A stretch of 64,000 nucleotides of DNA, from assembly GCA_023078555.1 (NCBI GenBank), contig CM041196.1, positions 9,070,985 through 9,134,984 of the forward strand. The letters are read 5' to 3'. The notes under the pieces are model-generated. The model had not been told where the DNA came from and searched no databases. It worked only from the letters and a program-made list of their open reading frames with translations. This document shows, in pieces, positions 36,192 through 46,928 of this stretch (the stretch's first letter is position 1; each line of letters starts with the position of its first letter). The position numbers were made by a program, and so were the translations under genes. The DNA comes from Ulva prolifera. Its lineage: Eukaryota > Chlorophyta > Ulvophyceae > Ulvales > Ulvaceae.

Positions 36192-36790
36192 TTACGGCCG
36201 CTGTTTGGGGATGGGGGTTATCACATGTAAATTCCCGGGACTTCGGAGACACGCATGGCGCATCATCGTGATTCGGAGGAAGCCGCTGCATGCAGCGCTG
36301 CTGTTTCGAAGGCCGTGCGATGTGGCGAACATGGCCACCGACACTGCACTGCGTGCAGCTGCATCATCGCACTTCAACACCCACCCTTTCGCGGGAGTGC
36401 GTCGCAGCTGATGTAGTGTGACCCTCAGGGCCCTGCAGCTGCTGCCGCATTTGGCCGGGTTCACCTCCAGCCCGATGCTGCGCACGCCGTCAGCTGCCAC
36501 GCACAGCCGCCGGAACACGGCAGCTCCAGCCGCGAGGTCGCCCGCGATGCTGATGTCGACTAGGTACGCCACCACAGGGGCGCCGGCGCCTGACGCGTCG
36601 ACGCGCTCCAGGACAGGCTGCAGGGTCAATGCAAACAGGAGGGGGCCCGGGGGTCACCTTGGCGGACGCCACGTTGGCAGAGGACCGGCTCGACGTCCTC
36701 CGGAGCGCCCGCGATGTGCATAATGAGACCAACCTCAGAGCTCGGGTTGCGTCCCAAAACCGAACGTTAACCTCATCCCCGTACCCGTAC
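36192..36790 (-). pseudogene. non-LTR (LINE) reverse transcriptase fragment, broken
   Basis: On the - strand the conserved RT blocks read in order: RGVRQGDP near 36,665, then LQPVLERVDASGAGAPVVAYLVDISIAGD and IGLEVNPAKC in the 36,192-36,629 ORF. The spacing matches the palm domain of non-LTR retrotransposons. The two parts are in different frames, and the YxDD box reads YLVD, so one catalytic Asp is lost. No endonuclease, poly(A) tail or target duplication is visible, so this is an old 5'- and 3'-truncated relic. It lies between the two Cys-rich paralogues and in the opposite orientation, so it is probably unrelated to them. Confidence 0.75.
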
Positions 36791-38277
36791 CCGATGCGCT
36801 AGCTGTTCACAGCGGTCACCAGGCGCCGCACAGCGCTGCGGCATGATGTCAGCGTGCTGTCAGCTGCGATGCTCACAAGGCTAGGATGCTCGAATACTCA
36901 AGAAGGTATGATGTGGTCGCATCTGTTCCGGATCCGTGCGCAGTTCGGCATTGCAGAGGGCCCCTGCATGACCTTTTCTGAGATACGGGGCCTGAAAGCT
37001 GCGCCACATCTGCCAAAGCCATCAACATCTCGCGCGGGAATCATGGCGCTCCAATGATCAACTCTGCTGCATGTGATGCACATAAACGCGTGTATATCAG
37101 CGGCAGCTAGAGTCACAACATACTGCACCTCACGCTTGGAGGTGTGGACAACACAGGCGAGAGCTCGCGCTCGAGCTCGTGCAGTAGCTCATTTGCGAAC
37201 CTATCTGCTTTGTTCGAATCCCTTGCATGTTTATCAGCTGTATGGCCAAGCTATACCTAGGAATCTAGAGATCTTGCTCGACACAGAACGTGCGTCCAAG
37301 GAAGGCCGATGCCCTCGGATGAGCGCACCTTACGGAACGGCAGCTCCACGAAGACTGCGGCCGTCAAGGCAGAGGATGTCCAGGAGGGCAACAACCGCGC
37401 TGGGAACTTACAGGTCGCTACGGACAGGATATTGGACAGGCTTATCGACATGTTGAAGGTATATATATGTATGTTGAGAGCGGTTCGAATAAATCATGTT
37501 TTTTACACACATGGATGATTTGCGTGCGCATGAGCCGGTCCCGGTCCCCGATCCCCGTGTAAACCGCTAAGATGTTGGCCTTGGCAAGGGTTGTACAATT
37601 GTACAACCCTACGTTAACGTGCGGCCGGTGTTCAAGCCGCGAAGCTGTAGCATGATGCATGATGTTCAGACATGTAAATGGTGCTACAATTGCAAGGCGC
37701 CGTCGACAATACACACACATATTCACGCTGTGTCAATGGGGTGCAGGCGACACTGGCTGTTTATGCAGCCTACGGCACTACTGGCCGCGGTTCAATGATG
37801 AGGCTGCACAGCCTCCCGCCCGTTGGCCTGATGGCTGAATGGCTCAAAAGTCTGGAAAGCGCAAGAGGGGAAGCGAAGTTTAGGGCGCATTTGAATCGGA
37901 GAGGAAATTTAAAGAGCGCTGCTTGCATGCTCAAGCAGTTCCAAGCACCCGGTGCGCGGCAGCATTGACCCCTCGAGGCTGCGTATGTATGAGTTCGTGC
38001 ACTCTTAAGCTTGAACTACTCCTGCTGAGGAGCACTGCTGCGTGCCTGCACAAGTCACTACTCCCTCATACCAGGCTGCGTGGCATGCACGCCTTGTCTG
38101 AATGCGACGGTCGGGTGCCTCGGTACGCCCAATCGTCTCGGAAAATGGGTGCAGTGTGAACACTAAAGAGCTGCTTGTGATCAACTTGGGTTTGTTCATT
38201 TGCCTGCATCCCACTGTCACACACATTCATGGATTGCAATTCGTGGCACATCGCCTGCTGGCTCTGGGTGGGTGCAG
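36791..38277. other. no supported gene; contains a perfect palindrome
   Basis: There are only short unsupported ORFs. A run of CTCGAGCTCG-like sequence lies near 37,150-37,185. A perfect 24-bp palindrome is at 37,587-37,610. Upstream exons of the second Cys-rich gene may lie here but cannot be recognised. Confidence 0.5.
37587..37610. other. perfect 24-bp palindrome
   Basis: The half-site AGGGTTGTACAA is followed directly by its exact reverse complement with no spacer. The flanking bases (A and A) break the symmetry. Confidence 0.95.
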
Positions 38278-40283
38278 TGCTTCGACCTCTACCACCGCGT
38301 TTGTGATGTCATTCATGCCTTGTTGCATGTGCAAAACTGCAAGATGTTGCCCACTGCGTGCAGCGGAGATCAGGGAGCGCAGCGGACTGTGGCAATGTAC
38401 CTTCACGGATGTGGAGCAGAAGAATCAGCTGTGCCGTGCTTGCTTCACGCTGCGGCGGATCCGGGAGGGGTCCAAGTCCGCTTGTCAATGCGTAGCGCAC
38501 GGCAGAGCGTCGGCGCAGCATCAAGGCATGCGTGAGCTAGTGGACGCTTTGGATGAGAACCTGCGTGACCTCACAGACGGCAGCATTAAGGCCTTCCTCA
38601 TATACGAGCTGCCGGTGCGCGTCCCACCTCCCACGGATATGTGATTCAGCCTCCCCCAGCCAAGAATATGAAGCCATGTCACACTGCCAGTGGATTGATT
38701 ACCATGGTAAGTTTTTGTCCTGGAATTCAATATGTGGTGATTGTGCCATACGACGTCGACCTGCGGCGGCTTTGATACGCCGGCCCGAATACCACAGCTA
38801 TAGCAGCCTGGTCGGATGTGCTGAGGGTCTCACCGTCACCGGGCTGCTGCGATCTATAACAAGCATGTAGATACGCCTGTAACCGCTCCGTGTGGTGAAG
38901 ACGGGAGCAGCACTCCTGACTGATTCAGAGCAGCTGCAGGCACTCTGCGCTTGTAAACCTCGCGAGAGCAGGGTGCAGGTACAGAAGAGAGCTGACTGTG
39001 ACGTCGCGGGCGGTGAGCTCAAGACAACCAAGTACTCCCTGGCCTGCCTTCACAATGAGCTGTGGGAGGCAAATGGCCAAGCACCGTCTCCATTCGGCGT
39101 GATGTGCTCGGTGGACAGGCCGGCGCAACGGCACGGCGTGCGTACACATCGCCGTGCCGCAGACAGTCAGGCTCAGAACCTCCAGTTCGACCTGACTATC
39201 GTCCTCGTGCCAAGCGGCGACAACCCTGCAGCAGGCGCCGCCGCCGCTGGACTCGAGTGCCTGGTGCACATCGAAATGGCCGGCGTCAGCGTCCGGAACC
39301 AGGGCCAGAAGGACAGCCTGATGAGGAAGATAGCAGTCGTGCTTCGCGGGGACGTCGAGACGCTGCACAATGCCGCCGCAGACTCCAACACGTACAGGTG
39401 CCTGTTTGTCGTGGATGCAACGGACCTGGAGGCGCAGGCGCGTATGCAGGAGATTGCGCGTGCCATCCTCTTGTCGGCCATGCGTGAGGAGCTGTGGCCA
39501 TTCGTGCCGCCGACCGCAAAGGCACACAGCCTGCGGCATGTGACGAGGGAGGGAGGCCTCCTTGCCCCGGGCAGCCGTGTGTGGATGACTCACGACACGC
39601 AGGCACCCCGGGCAGACTTCTGGGCGGAAGTCCCGCTTCCGGGACGGAGTCCACCACGGCTGCTGCCGGCACCGGGCCCGCCGCGACTGCAGCTTGCCGT
39701 GTGCGGGCGCACCAGCACACCGGGTTCAGCGCTCGACGCTCGTGCCGGGACAGCTGGTGCGCATGCATGTGCCAGGGGGCCCGGCACACCTGAGAGTGCA
39801 GTCCGCACTCCCCCTCACGCAGCCGTGCCGCCCACAGGGGCAGCTGGAGCCTCTGCGAGGACGGCCGCCACTCCTCGGAGTGCAGTCCGCACTCCCGCTC
39901 GCTCGGCCGGGGCTCGCGCTGTGGCAGCTGCCGCTCTGCTCAGGGCAGCGGGCGTCATCGGTGGGGTATCCGCCGATCCCGATCGTGCCGCAGGCGCATC
40001 TGTGCATGCTGGGCCGCACACTTCTTTCCGGAGGATCCGATTGCGTGCCGCAGATCAACTCCAGCATGATGTGCGTTCCACCCCGCAGCTGCAGGAGGTC
40101 CCTACAACTGTAGGATCTACCAGCGATCAGGCAGAGTTGTCTGGATCGGACGTGGATAATGATACGGGACCAAAGGCCAAGGTCACCAGCAGCGCTGATG
40201 TGCTCCTTGGGGGAAAGCGCAGACACTCGTCTGCGGATTTGAGGTTTGACATTTGTAGCAAGGAATGTCGGAAGCTTCTATGA
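38278..40283 (+). CDS. Cys-rich protein of an unrecognised family, paralogue 2
   Basis: This is a paralogue of 32,786-34,252. Exon a (about 38,278-38,614) encodes PCCMCKTARCC, LWQC, LCRACF, CQC and ends in AFLIYELP at a GTGCGC donor, exactly where paralogue 1 has FEFP and GTGCGC. The last exon (38,940-40,283, after CTGCAG) encodes ALCACK, VQVQKRAD, FDLTIVL, LVHIEMAGVSVRNQGQ, YRCLFVVDATDLEAQAR and ADFWAEV. It then continues with a C-terminal tail of about 200 residues, rich in Ala, Pro, Arg and Ser, with repeated SAVRTP units, that paralogue 1 lacks. The FD...IE pair on predicted strands recalls PD-(D/E)xK nuclease folds, but the expected Lys is absent, so this is only a hint. A small exon between the two is likely but unresolved. 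Confidence 0.6.
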
Positions 40284-41433
40284 ACGAGGATTCCTTGGAG
40301 TTTGTGTATTAGCTTTCAGGTTGTTTATTTACGTTGCAAAAAACTTTCTGGGCAGCAAACGTCTTTGCAGCTACTGTGATGCTAATCTTTCATTGCCGAG
40401 TGTGTCATCAATGAAATTGATACTTTGACTTTGCCTTGCTATGTTTTGAGTTGTGATTACATTCGTGATGACAAGGGAATCAGCCTGGTTGATGGTATGC
40501 GCAAGTGGAAGTGCGGACCGGTCGGTGTGCTGATAGAGGGTGCTGGTGGCAAGGCTAATCCTCTGGGGGGGGGGTGGGGGGGTGGCTTCAGGAATGCCTC
40601 TCATCTGCAGATGTTATTCTGGCGAGGAAATTGTGCACATGACAGGACCTTGCTGATAGTTGCCGTTTACCATAGAGTCACAGCCTCAGATAGGAGTCAC
40701 AGGAGTACAACTAGACGCCCGGAGGTGAGAGGCGCCGCCGCATTGCCTGGCAGGTTCAGAAGTCGGGAATTTCATGAACGCACACAATGCCGTTTCCGAT
40801 GTAATGCTGCAATTCAATTGCCACATGCATGCTCAAACATATGTCGCCTGGCTGTGCCGGGACGCCAATGAATCGGCTGGCAAGTTGTGTGTGAGCTCAA
40901 CATCTATCTAGACATCTGTGATTACATCATGAGTTGCGTATGGTTGTCTGAGGGGGATATCCAGGCGGATTATCCCTGTGGCATATGTGTTCCTGGTAGC
41001 AGAGTTGTCAATGTCCCAAGTGAATCTCGCAATATCATTCCAGATAGACATGATAGTATTCAAGAGTGGCAACGACCAGGTATTGCTTAGTTTTGAGACA
41101 GCGAGCAAGCAACCCCGGGAGTAGTGCTTCGGTCGTATCACACATATAACAGTATTATAATTCCACATTCATGTTCTACGCGGGTCCCCGGATCAATCGT
41201 GTTTGATTTCAATGCTATGCAGTTCATCATATAATTCAGCCATGCAATGACCCGAGCCTGTGTAGTCTGCTCCCTGTAATGGTCATGAGTAGTGGTACAT
41301 CGACATGCTCTCCAAATTTGCATCACTCGAGCAGTACCACTGCCTTCCATACTTTCAGCCATGCCTCGCCACACACAGAAAATCTATTCAACATACAGAC
41401 ATGTCATGATATGTACACCACCGCATTGCGCGA
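40284..41433. other. intergenic region between convergent genes
   Basis: This AT-richer stretch carries 3' flanking sequence of the + strand Cys-rich gene and of the - strand acidic gene. It contains a G-rich tract (near 40,563-40,585) and a degenerate copy of the SINE-like repeat (40,979-41,025). I see no gene. Confidence 0.5.
40979..41025 (+). repeat. degenerate fragment of the SINE-like repeat
   Basis: GGCATATGTG, then GAGTTGTCAATGTCC at similar spacing, match the 3' half of the repeat seen at 56,884-57,150 and 63,499-63,578. The rest has diverged. Confidence 0.45.
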
Positions 41434-44400
41434 TCACATCATGCCTGAGGCTGACCTCGCCCGCAACCGCCTCCTCTTGCACTCTGCCTTCCAGTCCGGC
41501 AGCAGAAGGGCCACCGCATCCCCGATGAGGACCTTGTCCACCGGCCCGAGCACCCAGTCGCCCTGCCGCTCCAGCAGCCGCATTTCTGGCAGCATCTTCC
41601 GCTCAAACCACCTCACGTAGCGCTGCTCCTCGCTCACGGTGATGAGCTGCAAACACAGACTCCTTGTCACAAGCACATTGTCACAAGCACATTGCAAGGG
41701 AGGTCACGAAGGGAAGCCACATAGAACAACATGGTGAATTCGCATCAAGGTTTCATGACGACTGCATTGCAGCAGCTTTGTGGCAGATGATGGCCGCGGG
41801 GCTGGCAGTGTAATACAGTGGCGAGTCAGATGGCCCCTACACGAGCTGCAGGACAGGTCATGATGCACGTGGCAGCGTGAACTGCTGATGGCACCACGCA
41901 GACACGACCGGGGTAATCGTCTCAGAAAAGCAAAGTTAATGAATTTACTGAGCCGTAACCTATTGCACATTGACAACTCAGTCGGTTGCCGCGCCTCATG
42001 ACACAGCACAGCTTTGCAACGCACATGCGTGCAGCAGACACAGAGACACCACGAGAAGCTGGCCGATATGAGCCGTGCGTGCGTGCGCTGCTGTAGCATG
42101 GCTGTTTGTGCGACGGATGATTCACAGGTTATTTTTTCGCTGTGTGTGCTGGTTCACTGTTCTGTGATCACTGAACCGGAGCGCACCCGCAGCCGGTACT
42201 CCCAGGCGCCTGTCTCGGAGTGACACGGCATTGGCTTCCACTTGAGCAGCAGCCGGAAGCACGCGCCGACCTTGCGGCGGCCGTTGGGCGCATCGCGCCG
42301 CAGCTCCGCGAGCGTCCACATGTGCGAGCCGTCTCCGGGCTCATATGCTGCTTCCGCCGCGGTGGGGGGCTCCCACGGCGCGTCATCGTCCGACGACTCC
42401 CAGTCCATGTCTTCGTAATCATCGTCGTCATCATCGTCTGAATCTCCGTCCTCGTCGCCGTTGTCCTTGTCATCAGCTCCGGCCCACGCCTGTGCATTTG
42501 CCTGAGGCCATGGCTGTGGCGATGGCCGCAGCTGAGGCCGCTCCTCTCCTTCAATCGACTCGACCACATCATCGTCATCATTGTCATCACCATCTTCGGT
42601 GCCGGAGGTCGCAAACCAGTGGCTTGGCGGGCCTAGGGGCTCAGCTGTGGCTTGTGGTGGTGCAACGGTGTTGGCGGCCTGCATGCCAGTGGACATTAGA
42701 TGTTGGGAACGGTCAACCTGGCATCGTGTCCAGTGCCGAGGCATGCACAGACATGCACTCGATGGACCCAAAGTGTTGAACATGCGCAAGGCGATGGAAA
42801 ATCCTCATCTGCCCTGTTGCAGTAGCACGATCGGCCTGAAACTAGAATAGCATCAAAGAAATCATCGGGCAGTCAGCCAACCCCACAACGGCGTCACAGG
42901 CAAGAAAACGGGGCATACAGTGAATGCTGGGCCGTCATACCCACCGCCACCAGCTGCATGGGCCATGCATGGCAAATGCTCCATGCAGATTGCCGGCAGA
43001 TACAAAAAACAACAGTACAGGAGCTCAGACCACTTGACAGCAGACCATCACGGAACACGACAAGGCATTGCAGTCATCAGCACTGCTCAGAAGATTCAAC
43101 GACGCAGCAAGCAACTGCGCACCTCTTCCCGCTCATCGAGAGCCGCGGCAGCCCGTGCCGCCGCAGGGCCGCCTGCCTGCCCCTCAGAGCCACTCTCCTC
43201 CGACGCCTCCTCATCCTCATCTTCAGATGAGCCCTCGTCGCCGTCTGACTCTGACCCAGAGTCGCCTGGAGGGCCTGCCCCGCCAGCGGCCGCACCGGCC
43301 ACACGCGCGAGGCCCCCGCCACGCTCCTCGTCATCACTCTCATCATCATCATCATCATCATCATCAGAGCCGTTATGTGCAGCAGGGTCTTCTGACGCCA
43401 CCCCGGCCACCGGCGAAGCCTCACGTCGTGGCGCAGTGATGCCCGCATTGGTGCCCGCTGCATCGACTGCCGCCTCCTCCGCAGGTTGCTCCTCCGCATC
43501 GGCGTCAAGAGCCAGCTCTGCATCCTCCTCAGACTCCCCATCCTCAGAGGAGCCCTCACTTGACGTGCCTGCATTGCGCGCTGCTGCTTCAACGACAGCT
43601 CGTGGCACCTCCTCTTCGTGCTCCTCCTGTTCGTGCTCCCCGACTTCATCTGAGGCAACATCTTCAGATTCCCCCACCTCGGGCTCCTCATTCTCCTCCT
43701 CAGACACGCCAGTGTGAGGCTGTGCCGATGCACCTGCAGCCTGCTCCAGCTGCACAGGCTGCAGCTCACCAGGGGTCCGCGCGGCCACACCCACTCCCTC
43801 GCCTTCACTCATCCCCTCCGATTCCTCATCCTCTTTCGCTTCCTGCGCTTCGTCATCTGGCAATTCTGCGGTGACGACGCCGGCGGGAGGGGGGGGTGCG
43901 TCGGCCACGTGGCCGGCCATGGGGGGACGACCAGGCCGCGCTGTGTGCACCAGCGCGCCATGCGTGACGCGAGTGAACGCGTCAGCGACAATGCCGCACA
44001 CGCCATGCATGGCTCCGTAGTCCACCGCGGCGCCTTGGGTCTCCGGCGCGACCTGTTCCTGCAGGAGCACGGCGGGGTGCGGGGCCGCTGGCAGTGTGTG
44101 CTATCCTGCTATCCTGCTGTGCCTTGTCAGGGTCAGTTGTGTGTATGTGTGTAGCATCCACGCGCTTCACTACAAGAACTGCGGGTTGCTCAGTACACAG
44201 AGCGGCAGACTCACCTTGGCCGTGTGTGACACTGTTGCAGCGATGCCCAACCTGGCCTCCCCGAGCACGCCGACGTCATCATCGGATTCAGCGGTGTCGC
44301 CCTTGCTGCTGCCGGGCCCTGGACTTGCGGCGCGCCCGTGGCCACCACAGCCACCCGGCACGCGGCCGTTACCCCTGCCGTCGTCATCGCCGCCACCGCC

Positions 44401-46928
44401 GCCGGCACCGAGCGCGAGCGCGCCGGAGTGGACGGCCTGCTGTGCGTGCGGCCACGGCTCGGTCTCCTGCAGCGCTGTCACAACTCTGCCACGCCTCATT
44501 CATAGCACACACCACGTTTTGTGTACGTATGCCCGGCTCGGTGTCCTACATCGGCGGCGCTGTCACCAATCTGTCACGCCTGTTGCATGAGATGCATCAT
44601 TCGAGAACACGGCTGGTACGCGTTGCCTTTGGATGAAGACTGGTTCAGAGTCGCAGCATTGGACCAGCTAGCAGACGGTGCAGACAGGATCAACGCCGGC
44701 ACTGTCACAGAACTGGCCGCAGGAACGTGAGCAGCCTCCTGTCAAAGGTCCGCCACCTAGGTGGCCTACATCGCCCGTACAGTGAACCAGGAAAAAGTGT
44801 GAATACACTGTAGGTGTACTTTTTGGCTAGGCCACGTGAGTGAACGCCTGACGGCGACCGCGTCATAACAACCCATCTGGGGCGAAACAACACCGTTTTC
44901 ACAGACAGGGGGTTTTCGGGACATGCATGCCAGCGGATGGCACCTGAGTTGGGCCTCTTTGCCCCGCGGGGTCCACAGCCTGTCGGGCCACCTTCGGTCC
45001 AGTCGCCTTGCTGCCGTGCTTCTTCCGCCGCTTCAACGAAGCCACCGCTGCAGCTGCGCGCACGGCGCCGGAGGGCCCGGCCGCCTCATCACCTCGCGCG
45101 CGCGCCCTGGCACCAGCACAGCTGCGGAGCCGGTAGCGGCCGCCGCCGGCGCGGATCTTCTGGTGCGGCTTGAACGTTACGTCATCGCTGTCCTCCGCAG
45201 CCTCGCTAGTGTCACTGGGGGACTCCTGCTCGCCGTCGTGTCCTCCGGTTATGTCCATGTCCTCAGGCAGGTCGCACGCATCCGCGGCGGCCTCAGCATC
45301 TGCTTCGGTCAGCTCGCCGCTGAAGCCTGCGCCCTCCGCACCGGCCGCAGCATACGGCAGCGTCTTCGGCTGGGAGCCCGCGTCGAGGCCGTGTGCAAGC
45401 AGCCGCGCGACGGTCGCGACTCCGCCCAGCGGCTCCGCCAGAACTGCGCGCACGGGCGTCACAGCCGCCGCCTCGGCAGCCAGTGCCGCCTCTTCGCCGT
45501 GGCCGGGAGCCTCCGTTGGTGCGGGCTCAGCGTCGGCCACCACGGGCGAGTCTGACGCCGCGGCCTCCGCGTCACCGTCAGGGAAATCTGCCACCTCAGC
45601 TGCCACAGCAGTGGCAGGGGCGGCCACTGTGGCGACGGGTCCACGCTCTGGTACCGCCACCGGAGCCGGCACGGGGGCGGCTGGGGCATCTTCAGCCGCT
45701 GCAGACTGGGGCAGCCCTGCTGGAACCGGGGCCCCCACGGCCACTGCGTCTCCAGGCCCCGGGTTCGCCACAGGTTCCTCCGCCACATCTCGAGCCGCCG
45801 CAGTGGCTGCGGCGGCCACGGGGCCGCCGTCACCTAGCCGTGATCTAGGGGCCGCGGTGACCGCCGCGAGGGCCGCCGCTGCTACCTCCGGAGATATCGC
45901 GCCGCCGAGGCAGTCCCCTAACGCGGTTATGAGCTGCATGCTGACATCGAAGCGGCCGTCGGCTGCCCCCTCCGCGTCGCGGCGCCGGCGCACAGCGTCC
46001 AGCAGCTGGGCTGTCACATCGCCGCCCACGACGCCGTCAGTGCCGTGGCCCCCGCGGTCGCCGGAGTCGAGGTGGACGGCGCCGGCGGTGCTGGCGCGGC
46101 TGTCGTGCCGGCTGGGCCTGTCCTCTGGAGCGCCGCCAGCCTGCATGCATGTGCCCGCATGCAACAAACATCATGCATCGTATCGCGAGGGATCGGGACC
46201 GCATGGAGGTCTCAAAGGGGCAGGGTCTGCTATGCGGGAGACGCTGGTGATCGCGGTTTTGTCTGGTGTAGACGGGTGAACAGGCAAGCGGAGGAAGTGC
46301 ATAAAGTGGCTACAAGTGACACCCTGACAACAAAAGGACAGCCTGCAGCCGCAAAGAACATGGAGCAATGGCTCAAGCCATCACCGAGACCTGTGATGTC
46401 CACGTTCAGACAGAGATAGCAGGCTGAGCCAGGGCCTGAGCGCACCTGCAGCTGTGGGGTGCCTGGTTCCGCCGGGGCGCCCTCGGCCCTCGCCTCCTCT
46501 TCACCATGCTGCCGCGCGGCGGCCGCGGCCGCAGGGTGCAGGCTGTGCGGACCCAGCAGCGCAAGCACCGGCGGCGAGTGGGGGTCGAGGGGGGCCCGCG
46601 CAGGCTGCGGCGCCGCCGCCGGGCGGCCCTGGTGGGCCAGCGGGCGGTTCTGGGTGGCTGCCGGCGGCGCAGCCGTGATGACATTTGGCGGACGGGCGGG
46701 GAAGTGTGTGCTTACATGCTCGTCCCTGGCCTTGGGGGGGCCCTGCATATGCATGCCATGAACGCCATGGATGGTTCCCCGTGTCCTCAGTCCCATGATA
46801 TAGCTTGTGCCTCCATGGGGGTGGCGGGAGCGACGATGACGAGCGGTGGCCGGAGGTGCAGCGGAAGGCGGAGGCGTCGACTCCTGTTGCGGACGTGGCG
46901 AGGCGGCCAGGTGATCCGCATCCGCCAT
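41434..46928 (-). CDS. long acidic, Ala-rich protein of unknown function, seven-exon model
   Basis: I do not recognise it. Exons on the - strand: 46,928-46,716 and 46,649-46,446 (or one exon, since the 66-bp gap keeps the frame), 46,140-44,944, 44,466-44,215, 44,058-43,123, 42,678-42,187 and 41,646-41,434. All lengths are multiples of three and all introns are phase 0, which supports one chain of about 1,170 residues. Three donors are GTGCGC, and two acceptors are GCATGCAG. The product is rich in Ala, Asp, Glu and Pro, with acidic runs (an Asp-8 run encoded by TCATCA repeats near 43,350), a basic segment (LKRRKKHGSK), and a compact C-terminus with the best-looking sequence: MWTLAELRRDAPNGRR, ACFRLLLKWKPM, VRWFERKMLPEMRLLE. 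Composition suggests a nuclear or chromatin-linked protein; that is inference. Confidence 0.7.
41925..41982 (-). repeat. 3' fragment of the SINE-like repeat in an intron
   Basis: On the - strand GAGTTGTCAATGTGCAATAGG and TACGGCTCAGTAAATTC match the 3' end of the repeat at 56,884-57,150. It lies in the last intron (42,186-41,647) of the acidic-protein gene, in the same orientation as the gene. Confidence 0.7.

Noticed and set aside
43096-44070. Acidic ORF as an independent gene
   Set aside because: It sits between phase-0 splice sites that connect it with exons on both sides, so it is treated as one exon of the longer gene.
45170-46279. 369-aa + strand ORF over the acidic gene
   Set aside because: It is the antisense shadow of the GC-rich 46,140-44,944 exon, Ala/Ser-rich with no motif.
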